Below, piece after piece: positions 1-9,672 of a DNA stretch of 64,000 bases. The stretch is taken from the NCBI GenBank assembly GCA_028687475.1, contig JAQUAB010000002.1, positions 1 to 64,000 on the forward strand. The letters are read 5' to 3'. Source of the DNA: Candidatus Gracilibacteria bacterium. GTDB taxonomy: Bacteria > Patescibacteriota > Gracilibacteria > BD1-5 > UBA2023. Made by a program: the position numbers and the translations under genes. The notes beneath the pieces were generated by a model that saw only the letters and a program-made list of their open reading frames with translations, did not search any database and had not been told where the DNA came from. Numbering within the stretch: the stretch's first letter is position 1; each line of letters starts with the position of its first letter.

Positions 1-130
1 CATGAGCGTTATTCTCAGAGAATACGAGCAAAGACTCGATTCAGTTGCAACACTTATCCAAAAAGTGAAAGATCGTCAATCACAAACTACTGGAGATTTG
101 GTAAAGCGATATGAAGTATTTCGTCAATAG
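1..130 (+). CDS. C-terminal end of an unidentified gene (cut by window edge)
   Basis: An open frame runs from the left edge to a TAG at 128-130. The first visible ATG is at position 2, giving at least 42 residues rich in charged amino acids and probably helical. Because the frame is still open at the edge, this is more likely the tail of a longer protein than a complete gene. I do not recognise the family. Confidence 0.4.
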   Translation, partial: MSVILREYEQRLDSVATLIQKVKDRQSQTTGDLVKRYEVFRQ

Positions 131-224
131 TCTAACTTGCATTTTCCACGTTTTTCATATACTGACTTCTAGTCAAAAGCGTTCGAGCGGCTATCACCCG
201 CGAGCTGAGGAAAGAAATGTTTCT

Positions 225-254
225 GTCATTGCGAGAAACGAAGCAATCCAGCAA
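225..254 (+). repeat. 30-bp dispersed repeat, copy 1
   Basis: The 30 bp are nearly identical to 339-368: both start GTCATTGCGAG and end AAGCAATCCAGCAA, with one difference. The ends ATTGC and GCAAT can pair, so each copy is an imperfect inverted repeat. It lies in the non-coding stretch 131-420. Confidence 0.7.
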
Positions 255-338
255 CAAAGTAGAATCCTCCGGAGTTGTAACACTTCGTGAAAAAATCTAC
301 CAATCAAGTATCCGCTTTCGGTGGTACCTCTTGGATTC

Positions 339-368
339 GTCATTGCGAGGAACGAAGCAATCCAGCAA
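339..368 (+). repeat. 30-bp dispersed repeat, copy 2
   Basis: Second copy of the 225-254 element, same orientation, 84 bp further on. From memory, similar ATTGCGAGGAACGAAGCAAT elements occur between genes in several unrelated bacteria; this was not checked. The rest of 131-420 holds no gene that I can support. Confidence 0.7.
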
Positions 369-378
369 TAGAAAATCT

Positions 379-414
379 AAGCCCTAAGCACACGTTTATT
401 TCGTGGGCTTTTTT
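379..414 (+). terminator. Hairpin followed by T tract
   Basis: AAGCCC at 379-384 pairs with GGGCTT at 405-410 and is followed by TTTT. It lies immediately upstream of the next gene's ATG at 421, so it probably ends transcription from the left. Confidence 0.45.
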
Positions 415-420
415 GGTTTT

Positions 421-1329
421 ATGAAGAAATTCCTGAAAAAACATTTATGAAGAATTATTTTATGAATAGTTATCACTTTAGTAGTAGTACATTTTATTGT
501 TAATTTTGAGCTTATTCAGAATACAAAAATGATCTGAGAATCATGGATTAATCTTATAAATTGATGTATTCTTATTATTACAATGTCCATTGGATCAATT
601 TTTCTTATATGGTTACTATTTTTGATGCACAAAGAAACAGCAAAAGATTTAGAAAGATTCCTCTTAAAGAATCTTACAACAGCATGTTTCCTGCTAATTA
701 TGATTCTGGGGTTTCATGGAATCTTATGAAATATAGAGAAGAATTTTACTCTAACTGCTATAGGAGCAATACTTGTATTCTGGTACTGATATAAAACTTA
801 TGAAAGAGATAAAGAAATTCAATTAATACAATATTTTTCTGAGAAATATAATAAAATAAACTATGAGATAAAGAATGCGGAAGAATACAGTGAAGATTTA
901 ATGATAGCAAGATTTTCTGAATTAATTAATCTTTGGTATAGTGAGTTCCATTTATGGAAACAATGATATATATCTGATAGCTTGTGGAATGATTGGGAAT
1001 ATTGGATTAAATCAGACACTTTCATTTATATAGACGAAGGTCGAGCAGGCTATAGTGATAGATATTGATATAAATATCAACTTGAGGATGCTAAGGCATT
1101 TGATATTTATTTTTTGAAAGCACTAAGTTGAAATATTGGATTTTTTAAATTTTCTAAAGAAAAAAAGTATTGAATGATAAGTTGGAAAGATTTTCTTTTA
1201 ATGTTATATCCAACCATTAATGATTGCCATAAAATGATACAAAAACATACAAAAGAAGATATTAAAGAGTTATGATCTTTTAAATATATAAATGAATTAT
1301 TCATCGCCCTCGAATCTGATCTTAAATAA
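421..1329 (+). CDS. Unidentified four-TM membrane protein
   Basis: A 302-residue protein appears only if TGA is read as glycine; 11 in-frame TGA codons lie between the ATG and a TAA. Hydrophobic segments near residues 12-30, 44-67, 83-101 and 107-121 suggest four membrane helices. A charged cytoplasmic domain of about 180 residues follows, rich in Trp, Tyr and acidic residues. The layout loosely recalls DUF4760-like proteins, but I cannot assign a function. The gene ends 13 bp before the first copied ileS start, so it bounds the ileS cassette region on the left. Confidence 0.7.
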
Positions 1330-1342
1330 TAACTATTCTCCC

Positions 1343-1396
1343 ATGTCCTTCCCCTCCATCTCCCCAAAACAATCCTTTCCAGCCCTCGAATTTTAA
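1343..1396 (+). CDS. Mini-ORF: copy 1 of the ileS 5' end
   Basis: Encodes MSFPSISPKQSFPALEF and a TAA. The first 16 residues match the true IleRS start (MPFPSISPKQSFPALE) at all but residue 2, while most base differences are silent, for example TTC/TTT and GCT/GCC. Identity stops exactly where the mini-ORF terminates. Its stop lies 15 bp before the HAD gene ATG, a spacing that would allow translational reinitiation. This is a truncated copy of a gene start, not a known gene. Confidence 0.75.
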   Translation: MSFPSISPKQSFPALEF

Positions 1397-1411
1397 ACCA
1401 ACTTTTTTCTC

Positions 1412-2029
1412 ATGCCAAAACAATACCTCATCTTCGATTTCGATGGTACGCTCGTGGATAGTCTATGAGATACTGGGAAAACCATACTCAGCATACTTTC
1501 TGAAGTTCCTGACACGAACATCGACAAGGCAAATGAATATTTCCTGAAAAGTACATGAACACCACTGATTCAACAAATTGAAGAATTTTATACATGAAGA
1601 AATATAAATTCCCGAGAATTAAGTGAGAAAATATATACAAAATTTCTCACATTTGATTGGCAATTTTTCCCATGAGTTCGAGAAAAGATCCAGGAATTGG
1701 CAGGAAAATATACGCTTTTTCTCACCACAGGAAACTCGACTCCGGTAGCTGAGAAACACCTCAAAAAATCGGGAATCTATGAGTATTTCGCAGTCATTCT
1801 CTGAAGTGAAAAAATACTCAAATGACACCAACATCTGGAAATATTCGAATGATATTCCCAAGACAAAGAGTTCTATCAGAAATCTATCTACATTGGCGAT
1901 GGGAATTCAGACAGAGACTTCGCCAGAGAAAAATGAATCGACTTCATCCATATCTGAAATTCTGGAATAGACAAATATGAGATTCCTTCAGTAGTTGATA
2001 TTGATTCGATTCTCAATCTTCTCACCTAG
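1412..2029 (+). CDS. HAD-family hydrolase (phosphoglycolate-phosphatase type)
   Basis: The 205-residue frame contains nine in-frame TGA codons and ends in TAG. HAD motif I is DFDGT at residues 10-14 with the nucleophile Asp. Motif II is the Thr/Ser in LTTGNS, a Lys follows, and motif IV is GDGNSD near residue 165. A small cap domain lies between motifs I and II. Family members dephosphorylate small phosphorylated metabolites or nucleotides; the substrate cannot be read from sequence. The gene sits between two truncated copies of the ileS start, so it looks like an inserted cassette. Its leader AACTTTTTTCTC-ATG has no Shine-Dalgarno motif. Confidence 0.8.
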
Positions 2030-2069
2030 TTTTTAATCTTGAATTTTTAATCTTTAATTTTGAATTATC

Positions 2070-2120
2070 ATGTTCCCCTCTATCTCCCCAAAACAATCAT
2101 TCCCAGCTTTCGAATTTTAG
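2070..2120 (+). CDS. Mini-ORF: copy 2 of the ileS 5' end
   Basis: Encodes MFPSISPKQSFPAFEF and a TAG: the IleRS N-terminus with one codon missing and one Leu-to-Phe change. Copies 1 and 2 share the same truncated end GAATTTTA, which differs from true ileS (GAATCCGAG), so the two truncated forms are related to each other. The stop is 20 bp before the kinase ATG. Confidence 0.75.
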   Translation: MFPSISPKQSFPAFEF

Positions 2121-2140
2121 ATTTATTTTATGTATTTTTT

Positions 2141-2659
2141 ATGCACGTTCTTCTCTGTGGCATATCTTGAGTATGAAAAACAACACTTGCAAAACAGTTA
2201 AGTAAGGATTTTTGATTGATTTGTAGTACATCAAGTGATGATATTCATACATGGATTCGTAAGAACTTCTGATTTTTAGGACAGGGTGAATTGGATATTA
2301 ACTCTCCGGAATATAAAATAACTCAACTTATAACAAAAGTATATCAACAAGTTGAGATACTTTTACAATCAAGAAGAAAAAATATGGTGATTGATGCTGC
2401 AAATCAAACTGAAAAGATACGATCTAGGATAGCTAAGTTGCTGCCTGAAAAACCGATAATCATATATATAACTTGTAACCAGGAAGAGCTTTATCATCGT
2501 TTACAAAATCGGGATAATCCAGAAGTATGGTTAGAATTGCATCTCAAACAAAAAACTAGCTTTGAACCTCCTGAAAATCCAGATATAATCTATAATACTT
2601 CAACTGATTCCTACGAGTATGTAAAACATCAAATTGCCTTAAGAGGCAAAAATAAATAG
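2141..2659 (+). CDS. Small P-loop kinase-like ATPase
   Basis: Encodes 172 residues and ends in TAG. The N-terminal Walker A block GISGVGKTT has its second and third glycines encoded by TGA, so the protein exists only under table 25. A later beta-strand with Asp (MVIDAAN) and a C-terminal strand (PIIIYITCN) followed by an Arg-rich lid-like stretch fit the AAA_33/zeta-toxin-like small-molecule kinase fold. Substrate unknown. It lies between copy 2 of the ileS start and ileS itself, with 33 bp to the ileS ATG. Confidence 0.65.
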
Positions 2660-2692
2660 CTTTAAAAATCAAAACTTTTTAACTTTCATTCT

Positions 2693-5600
2693 ATGCCTTT
2701 CCCATCCATCTCCCCAAAACAATCATTCCCAGCTCTCGAATCCGAGATTCTCGCGTATTGGAAAGCGAACAATACCTTCAAGAAATCCATCGAATCCCGT
2801 CCAGAGGACAATCCATACCGATTCTACGACGGTCCTCCATTTATCACCGGAACTCCGCACTATGGAAGTCTTCTTTCAAGTATCGTGAAGGATGTGGTCG
2901 GACGATACTGGACGATGCGCGGCAAGCGTGTCGACCGCGTCTGGGGTTGGGACTGTCATGGTCTCCCGATAGAGGAAAAAGTCCAGAAAAAGCTCGGTCT
3001 CAAGTCAAATCGCGAAATCGAGGAACACGGGGTAAAGTCATTTATCGACGGTTGTTATGAATATACTCAATCTACCTCTGCAGAGTGGGATTGGTATATC
3101 GACAAGATCGGTCGTTGGGTGGATATGGATCGTGCGTATCGCACCATGGATCAGGACTATATGGAGTCCGTGATGTGGGTGTTCAAGCAGCTCTGGGACA
3201 AGGGTCTCATCTACGAGGGAAAGCGTGTTTCGCTCTACTCTTGGAAGCTCTCGACTCCGATTTCCAACTTTGAGGTGGCGATGGATGACACGTATCAGGA
3301 CGTGAACGACCCAGCGATTACGGTGAAGTTCCGACTTGAGGCTAATGATAAATTCCCAGAAAATACCTCTATCCTCGCCTGGACGACGACTCCATGGACA
3401 ATACCTGCGAATATGGCGCTCGGAATAGGGGAGAAGATTACCTACGTTCTCGTAGAAAATAATGGTGAGAATTATATCGTTGCTGCAACTCGTGCGGAGA
3501 CCGTATTCAAAGGAAAAGGAGAATACACGGTTGTTCGTGAATTCTCTGGCGCTGACCTCGTCGGACTCTCATATATTCCACCATTTCCAGAGTACTATAA
3601 GAATAAGTGGGATGCCTTATCTCCTGAGTGAGTTCAATCAGAAATTCTAAAACATTTAACCAATTCTAAAGCGTATTTTGATTGATTAAAAGAAGGAAGA
3701 CTTAGAACTTATCACAAAGTTTATGCTGCGGATTTCGCGACTGATACCGATGGTACTGGTATCGTACATATCGCGCCAGAGTTCGGAGATGTCGACTTCG
3801 GTCTCGCGAAAAAGTACGGAATCCCCGTGACAGAGGCAATGGACGAGGCAGGGAAGTACACGGCAGAGATTTTCGACTACGAAGGGACTCACTACCTCGA
3901 CCTCGAGAATCCTGAGAAATGAGCCAACAAGATCAATATCGAACGCATGAAGGCGAACAATACACTCTTCAAGCTTGAATGAATCACACACCGCGTGCCA
4001 TTCTGTCCACGCTCTGGAACTCCACTCATGCAGCGCGCACAATCATCATGGTTCATCGATATCCAATCACAGAAAGACAAGCTCCTCGAAGCGAACAAGC
4101 AGATTAACTGGTTCCCAGAATACTTGAAGGAAGGTCGATTTGCAAAGGGAATCGAATCCGCGCCAGACTGGTGCATCTCTCGTACTCGTTTCTGGTGAGC
4201 ACCGATGCCAGTGTGGATGGGAGAAGACGGCGAGCAACTCGTTATCGGTTCTCGTGAAGAGATTTTCGAACTCAACAAGCCGTTTGGACAACTCACGAAG
4301 CTCATCATCACTCGCCATGCAGAAAGTGTTGCAAATGTAGAAAAACACTATGACGATACTGGGGATTCTCCGCTCTCAGAAAACGGAAAGAGACAGGCTG
4401 AAGAACTCATGGCAGAACTGAAAGATAAATGAATTGATATCATTATCACTTCACCGTTTCTTCGCGCAATCCAGACAGCAGAACCTCTCGCAAAAGAACT
4501 TGGAATTAAAATTATTACAGATGATAGACTGAAAGAAACTGATCATGGAAAATTTGCAAATGCAGACTACAACAATGAAAATACTCGGAAACTTGTTCGC
4601 GAACAAAGAGATAGAATTTTTACAGATAAAAGCGTAAAATTCTGAGAAACAGGAGAATCATATACAGATGTCGAAATGCGAGTAAAAACCGTAATAGAAG
4701 AAATATGTGAAAAATATCCTGGAAAAACTGTGTTTATCGTGAGTCATGGATTCCCTGTCAGAATAGCTACAGAATATCTTACTGGAAAACGAGCATCAGA
4801 AACAACAAAGAATGCTGACGCGAGAACATTTATCCTCGACGTTACCAATAAAAACCTTCTCAACCTTCACCGTCCATATATCGACGCTATCAAGCTCAAA
4901 TCTCCAAAAACAGGAAATACTCTCACACGTATACCAGAAGTCCTCGACGTCTGGATGGACTCAGGTTCTATGCCGTACGCGCAGATGCACTATCCATTCG
5001 AGAACAAGGGTGAGATGGAGGCGAGCTTTCCAGCGGATTTCATCGCGGAATACGTCGGTCAGGTTCGTGCTTGGTTTTATGTGATGCACGTTCTCGGAGT
5101 ACTCCTCAATCCGAACAATGAACCGACTCCAACTCCATCATTCACGAATGTTATCACAACCGGTGTCATCAATGGAAATGATGGCCGCAAGATGAGTAAA
5201 TCATACGGAAATTATCCTGATCCTCGTGCGACGATCGAGAAATACGGAGCTGATCCGATCCGTTTCTATATGCTCAATTCTCCACTCCTCTCAGGCGGAG
5301 ATATGGACTTCAAAGAAGAGGGAATTATGGAGACGATCAAGGGTGTGATGCTCCCAATCTGGAACACGTATTCATTCTTCACAACATATGCAAACATCGA
5401 CGGCTGGACGCAAGATGAGACAGAAATCTGGTTCACTCGTCATGCGGAAAGTGAATCGAATGTGATACAGAAAATGAGTGATGGAACTGATGATCCGAAA
5501 CTCACAGAAAAAGGAAGAGAGCAAGCAAAGAATGCTGGAGAAAAACTCCGTGAACAAGGGAAGAATTTCGATGTCATTATCTATACAGATCGCGTTCGTA

Positions 5601-7045
5601 CATACGATACTGCTCGTATTATTGGCACAGAAATTGGATTCATAGGAGAATATATCGTCCATGATGGATTCGCAGAACAATCAGCTGGGGAATATGCGAA
5701 CAAGACGCTCCAAGAAATTGCTACAATGAAATGACTTCCAACCGATACGAGTCATGTGGAACTCAGAAAAATCTACAAAAATAATTCTGCAGAAAATCTC
5801 GAACAATTCGAGAAAAGAATCCTTGCAGCCTATGAAGATGTCCTCGCGAAATACAAAGGAAAACGAGTACTCATAATAGCTCATGCAGGAACACCTCGTC
5901 CGATTCTCGCGAACTATATGGGAATGGACAAAGAAACAGCGAATTACAATACTACTATCCACAATGCTGACCCATTCCGACTCGCAACGACCAAAATCGT
6001 AAATCCGCTCGACCGTTGGATCCTCTCGAAACTTCAGGTTCTCATCGGACAAGTACACGACGCCATGGAATGATACGACATCTCTCGTGCCTGTCGTGCC
6101 ATCGTCGACTATATGGATGAGCTCACGAATTGGTATGTCCGACTTTCCCGCCGACGTTTCTGGGGATCAGATATGACTGATGATAAGAAATCCGGATATG
6201 AGACACTTCACACCGTACTCGTGGAAGTATCGAAGCTCCTCGCTCCATATATGCCATTCCTCGCGGAAAGTATTTTCCAAGGATTGACTAGAAAGGAATC
6301 TGTTCACCTCGAATATGTAACCTTCCCAAATCGTCATCTCATATCGAGTGATCTGAATCGTGATATGGAAATCTGTGAACATATCGTCTCCCTCGGACTC
6401 GCGCTTCGCTCACGCAAAAATATCCGTGTCCGTCAGCCACTCCAGTCTGTCACGATCACGCAAGAACTCGACGAATACTACCAGTCCATCATCCGCGATG
6501 AACTCAATGTGAAGGAAGTCCGATTCGAGAATCCAGAAAGACTCGCGAAAAAAATCTGCAAACCTGATGCTCGAAAGATTGGTCCAAAATACGGAAAAGA
6601 TGTACAGAAAGTCATCATGGAAGCAAAGAATGGAAATTTCGTAGAAAAGGAAAATGGTATCGTCGATGTTAGTGGATTCATCCTCGAAAGAGGGGAATAC
6701 ACAATGGAATACCTTCCACTCGAAGGTGTCGGCGACGTCGAAGGTGGCTATGGTATGGTGATTTCTCTCGATATGAACATCACAGAATCACTGAAGCTCG
6801 AAGGATATGCTCGCGACCTTATCCGTGCCATCCAAGAGATGCGAAAAGAGGCTGACTACCAAGTCACAGATCGTATATCGCTCCATATTTTCGGTGAGAA
6901 ACACGAAGAAATCCTCGCATCATTCGGAGAAATGATCCAATCCGAAACGCTCGCTACAATCGCTCCGCTCATGGTGAATCCTGACCTCCAGAAAGAAGTA
7001 GAAATCGATGAGGGAATCACTCTCACAATCCAGATAGAGAAATAA
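2693..7045 (+). CDS. ileS: Isoleucyl-tRNA synthetase with two inserted histidine-phosphatase domains
   Basis: This 1450-residue frame charges tRNA-Ile with isoleucine. The HIGH-type motif is HYGS (56-59), KMSKS is at 833-837, then the anticodon-binding domain and a C-terminal region typical of the archaeal/eukaryotic-like IleRS clade (usually about 1030-1060 aa). The extra length is two complete histidine-phosphatase domains. One spans about 537-724, inside the connective region just before HRPYID, with catalytic R541-H542, R591, E615, H685. The other spans about 909-1102, between the catalytic core and NPLDRW, with R916-H917, R967/R969, E995, H1064. Both have all catalytic residues. The inserts favour AAA, GAA and GGA, while the core uses AAG, GAG and GGT. 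Several TGA codons read as Gly. Confidence 0.95.
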
Positions 7046-7059
7046 ATCTCAGAAATAGG

Positions 7060-7089
7060 AAATCTTCCAACTTACTTGGAAGATTTTCT
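7060..7089 (+). terminator. ileS terminator
   Basis: AAATCTTCCAA at 7060-7070 pairs with TTGGAAGATTT at 7075-7085, followed by TCTTT, directly downstream of the ileS stop codon. Confidence 0.75.
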
Positions 7090-7118
7090 TTGCATTTCGT
7101 CATTTTCCCATATGATAT
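7090..7118 (+). promoter_or_regulatory. Candidate promoter for the metallophosphoesterase gene
   Basis: TTGCAT (7090-7095), a 17-bp spacer and TGATAT (7113-7118) lie between the ileS terminator and the ATG at 7150. The TTGCAT -35 box recurs at other gene starts in this window. Confidence 0.4.
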
Positions 7119-7149
7119 GCGATAATTGAATTCTTTATTTCATCCGAAC

Positions 7150-8241
7150 ATGCTCCAACTCTTAGTATTTTTCGCTATCTTCACCAGTATCATCTTCTGA
7201 TGGGCGTATGCTATGAGTATTCTGATTATAGGACTATTCCCATTCCTTTCTGCATTCACACTTCATTGGATGCTATTTTCTCTCTCAAGTACGACTCTCT
7301 TCATCGTCGGACTCATGGCAGGAAATGTATTCCAGAGTGAGATTATCAGTGTGATATATCGAATCGGATCCATATGGCTCTGAGCCTTGACGATCACGGG
7401 TGGAATCGCTATTGTATTTATGATTATAGCGCAAATATTTGGGCTTACGTATACGCATGTTGGATTTTTCATACTTTTCATTATTTTAGCATTGACAGTA
7501 AATATCTGGGGAATCTATGCGAGCTATGTTCCGAGAATCACCGAATACAGCGTGAACATAGAGAAAAATCATGATTGGCATGGGAAGAAAATCATTATGG
7601 TGGCTGATACTCACTATGGAAACATTTATGGTCGAGAAGACGCTCGAAGACTCGTAGAAAGAATCAATTCACTTTCTTGAGAAATTGTTATTATTCCTGG
7701 GGATTTTTTCGATGGCCCAAAAATCGACTATGAAGCCGTAGCTCAAGAATTCAGAAATATCAAAGCACCTCTGGGAACACTTTTTGCCAATGGGAATCAT
7801 GAAGAATACAGAAATACTGGAGTCATCATCGAATCGCTCGAGAATGCTGGAATCACTATTCTCAACAATAAAAAAGTGACTCTGAATGGAATGACTTTCG
7901 CAGGTGTCACGTATCATGCATCCGAAAGTGCCGCAGGACTGGGGCACAATCTCGATACACTCAATCTCAAAAAAGATGAACCAGTAATTCTCCTCAAACA
8001 CAAGCCAACACTCTACACGACGATACAAGAATATCCGATTGATCTCGTGGTATCAGGACATACGCACCGCGGACAGATGTGGCCTTTTTCTTATATCACG
8101 GATCTGATATACAAGAAATATTCTTATGGTATGAATATCGATAATACACTCACTTCTATCACGACAAGCGGTGTCGGAAGCTGGTGACCACCACAGAGAA
8201 TCGGAACACGCAGCGAGATTGTGGTCATAAACATACAATAA
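7150..8241 (+). CDS. Membrane-anchored metallophosphoesterase (YkuE/YaeI type)
   Basis: Encodes 363 residues. Four or so N-terminal hydrophobic helices (about 1-120) anchor a calcineurin-like phosphoesterase domain. Metal-binding motifs appear in order: ADTHYG (DxH), GDFFDG (GDxxD), NGNHE, KHKP and GHTHRGQ. Relatives hydrolyse phosphomono- or diesters such as lipid head groups or UDP-diacylglucosamine; the substrate here is unknown. Three TGA codons are read as Gly, including one in SGEIVIIPGD. It is transcribed alone between the ileS terminator and a response regulator gene 34 bp downstream. Confidence 0.85.
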
Positions 8242-8275
8242 AAAATCTCTACAATATTAAAGATTCCTCGGAAAT

Positions 8276-8938
8276 ATGCATATTTCTATCATCGATGATG
8301 AGAAAATCCTCACAAAAAATGTCGCAAAAAAACTCAAGAATAATGGATATTCTGTGAGTCCTTTTACCTCATACAAGGAATTCATACAAAAATGAGATCA
8401 TCATTCTGATCTCTATATTATCGATATTTCACTCTGAGATGGGAACGGTTTCGACATCATAGAAAATCTCAGAAAACATAAATGTATAGCTCCAGTCATG
8501 ATCATATCATGATATGAAGATAGTGATAATATCATCTATGGACTCAACATCGGAGCGGACGATTACCTGACAAAACCATTTATTCCAGAAGAACTCCTTG
8601 CTCGAGTCCATGCACTTCTGCGTCGACCACGAATGATTCGAACTGTAGAAATTCTCTCCTATAAAAATATTCACCTAAATGTTTTTGAGGGAAGTGTCGA
8701 AGTAGATGGAGAAATCATTTCTCTCTCAAAAAAAGAATTCCTCATTCTAGAACTCTTTCTCAGAGCGCCAGGAAAAATAATAGAACGGTCTGAACTTATC
8801 AGAAAAGTCTGGTGATCATATCAAGAATTGGAAGTATCAGATAATACAATCAATGTCACACTCTCGAGAATAAGAAAAAAATTCGGAGAAAATTTCCTCC
8901 TCGAGACTGTATACAACCATGGTTTTGTACTAAAGTAG
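8276..8938 (+). CDS. OmpR/PhoB-family response regulator
   Basis: Encodes 220 residues. The receiver domain (1-115) has the acidic pair D7-D8, phospho-acceptor D50 and K99 in LTKPF. The C-terminal winged helix (about 125-220) has the family's recognition-helix pattern (DNTINVTLSRIRKKF). It should activate or repress promoters when phosphorylated. Its 3' end overlaps that of the opposing regulator gene by 9 bp. Its partner kinase may be the sensor at 9673-11769 or one elsewhere. Confidence 0.9.
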
Positions 8939-9667
8939 AGAATCCTTTGAAGAATTATTTTCTATAAAAATATACCCTTCACCACGAATATTGCGTATCC
9001 ATGTATGGAGGGAAAAAGGCTGGAGCGAACGTCTGAGACGAAGTATATGAATCCGTATGTTTCGTCTCGTATCGAAACAAATATCTCACCAAACTTTCCC
9101 TGTCAAAAAAGGTTCACTCAAGAGTTTTTCTGCATTCACAAAAAAAAGAGAGAAAATATATTTGTTGGTTTTGGTTAATGAGATTAGTGAATCTTCAAAG
9201 AAAAATTCATTCCTATCAACATCGAAACAAATCTTCTTGTACATATACACATTGTCTGTGCAGGAACTTTTTCATTCCATGTGATAGTACTTGAACCAAT
9301 GCATCACGCGAATCTCGAGTTCTCTCATACGAACGCCCTTTACGATATAATCATTCGCTCCTATGGTGAACGCATTTTGGATTTTCGAAATATCATCTCT
9401 TCCACTAATCACAATGATAGGAATAGTGATTCCCGCTTCACGAATGGACTGGATAATATGAAATCCGTCATATGGGTTTCCCGAAGTATTGGGAGCAAGA
9501 TGAATATCAGTAAGTATGATATCATATCCTTCAATCAGGGAAAACATGCAAAGAAATTCCGAAAATGAATGCACGATGTCAACACGATTCACGAGAGAAT
9601 TTTTCTGGAATGCCTTCTTCAAGTGTTCAGCGAAAAAACAATCATCTTCAATGATGAGAATATTCAT
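8930..9667 (-). CDS. Second OmpR-type response regulator
   Basis: Encodes 245 residues ending in TAG. In the standard code it stops after the receiver domain (131 aa); reading the TGA at 9272-9274 as Gly adds a degenerate winged-helix domain (NIRIHILRLRRSL, GEGYIF). The receiver has E7/D8/D9, phospho-acceptor D54 and the terminal Lys. It is 5 bp downstream of the sensor kinase gene on the same strand, so the two are very likely co-transcribed and form a cognate pair. Confidence 0.85.
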
Positions 9668-9672
9668 AGAAA

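Noticed and set aside
4286-4870. Intein in IleRS
   Set aside because: No Hint splice motifs; the inserted sequence has histidine-phosphatase catalytic residues instead.
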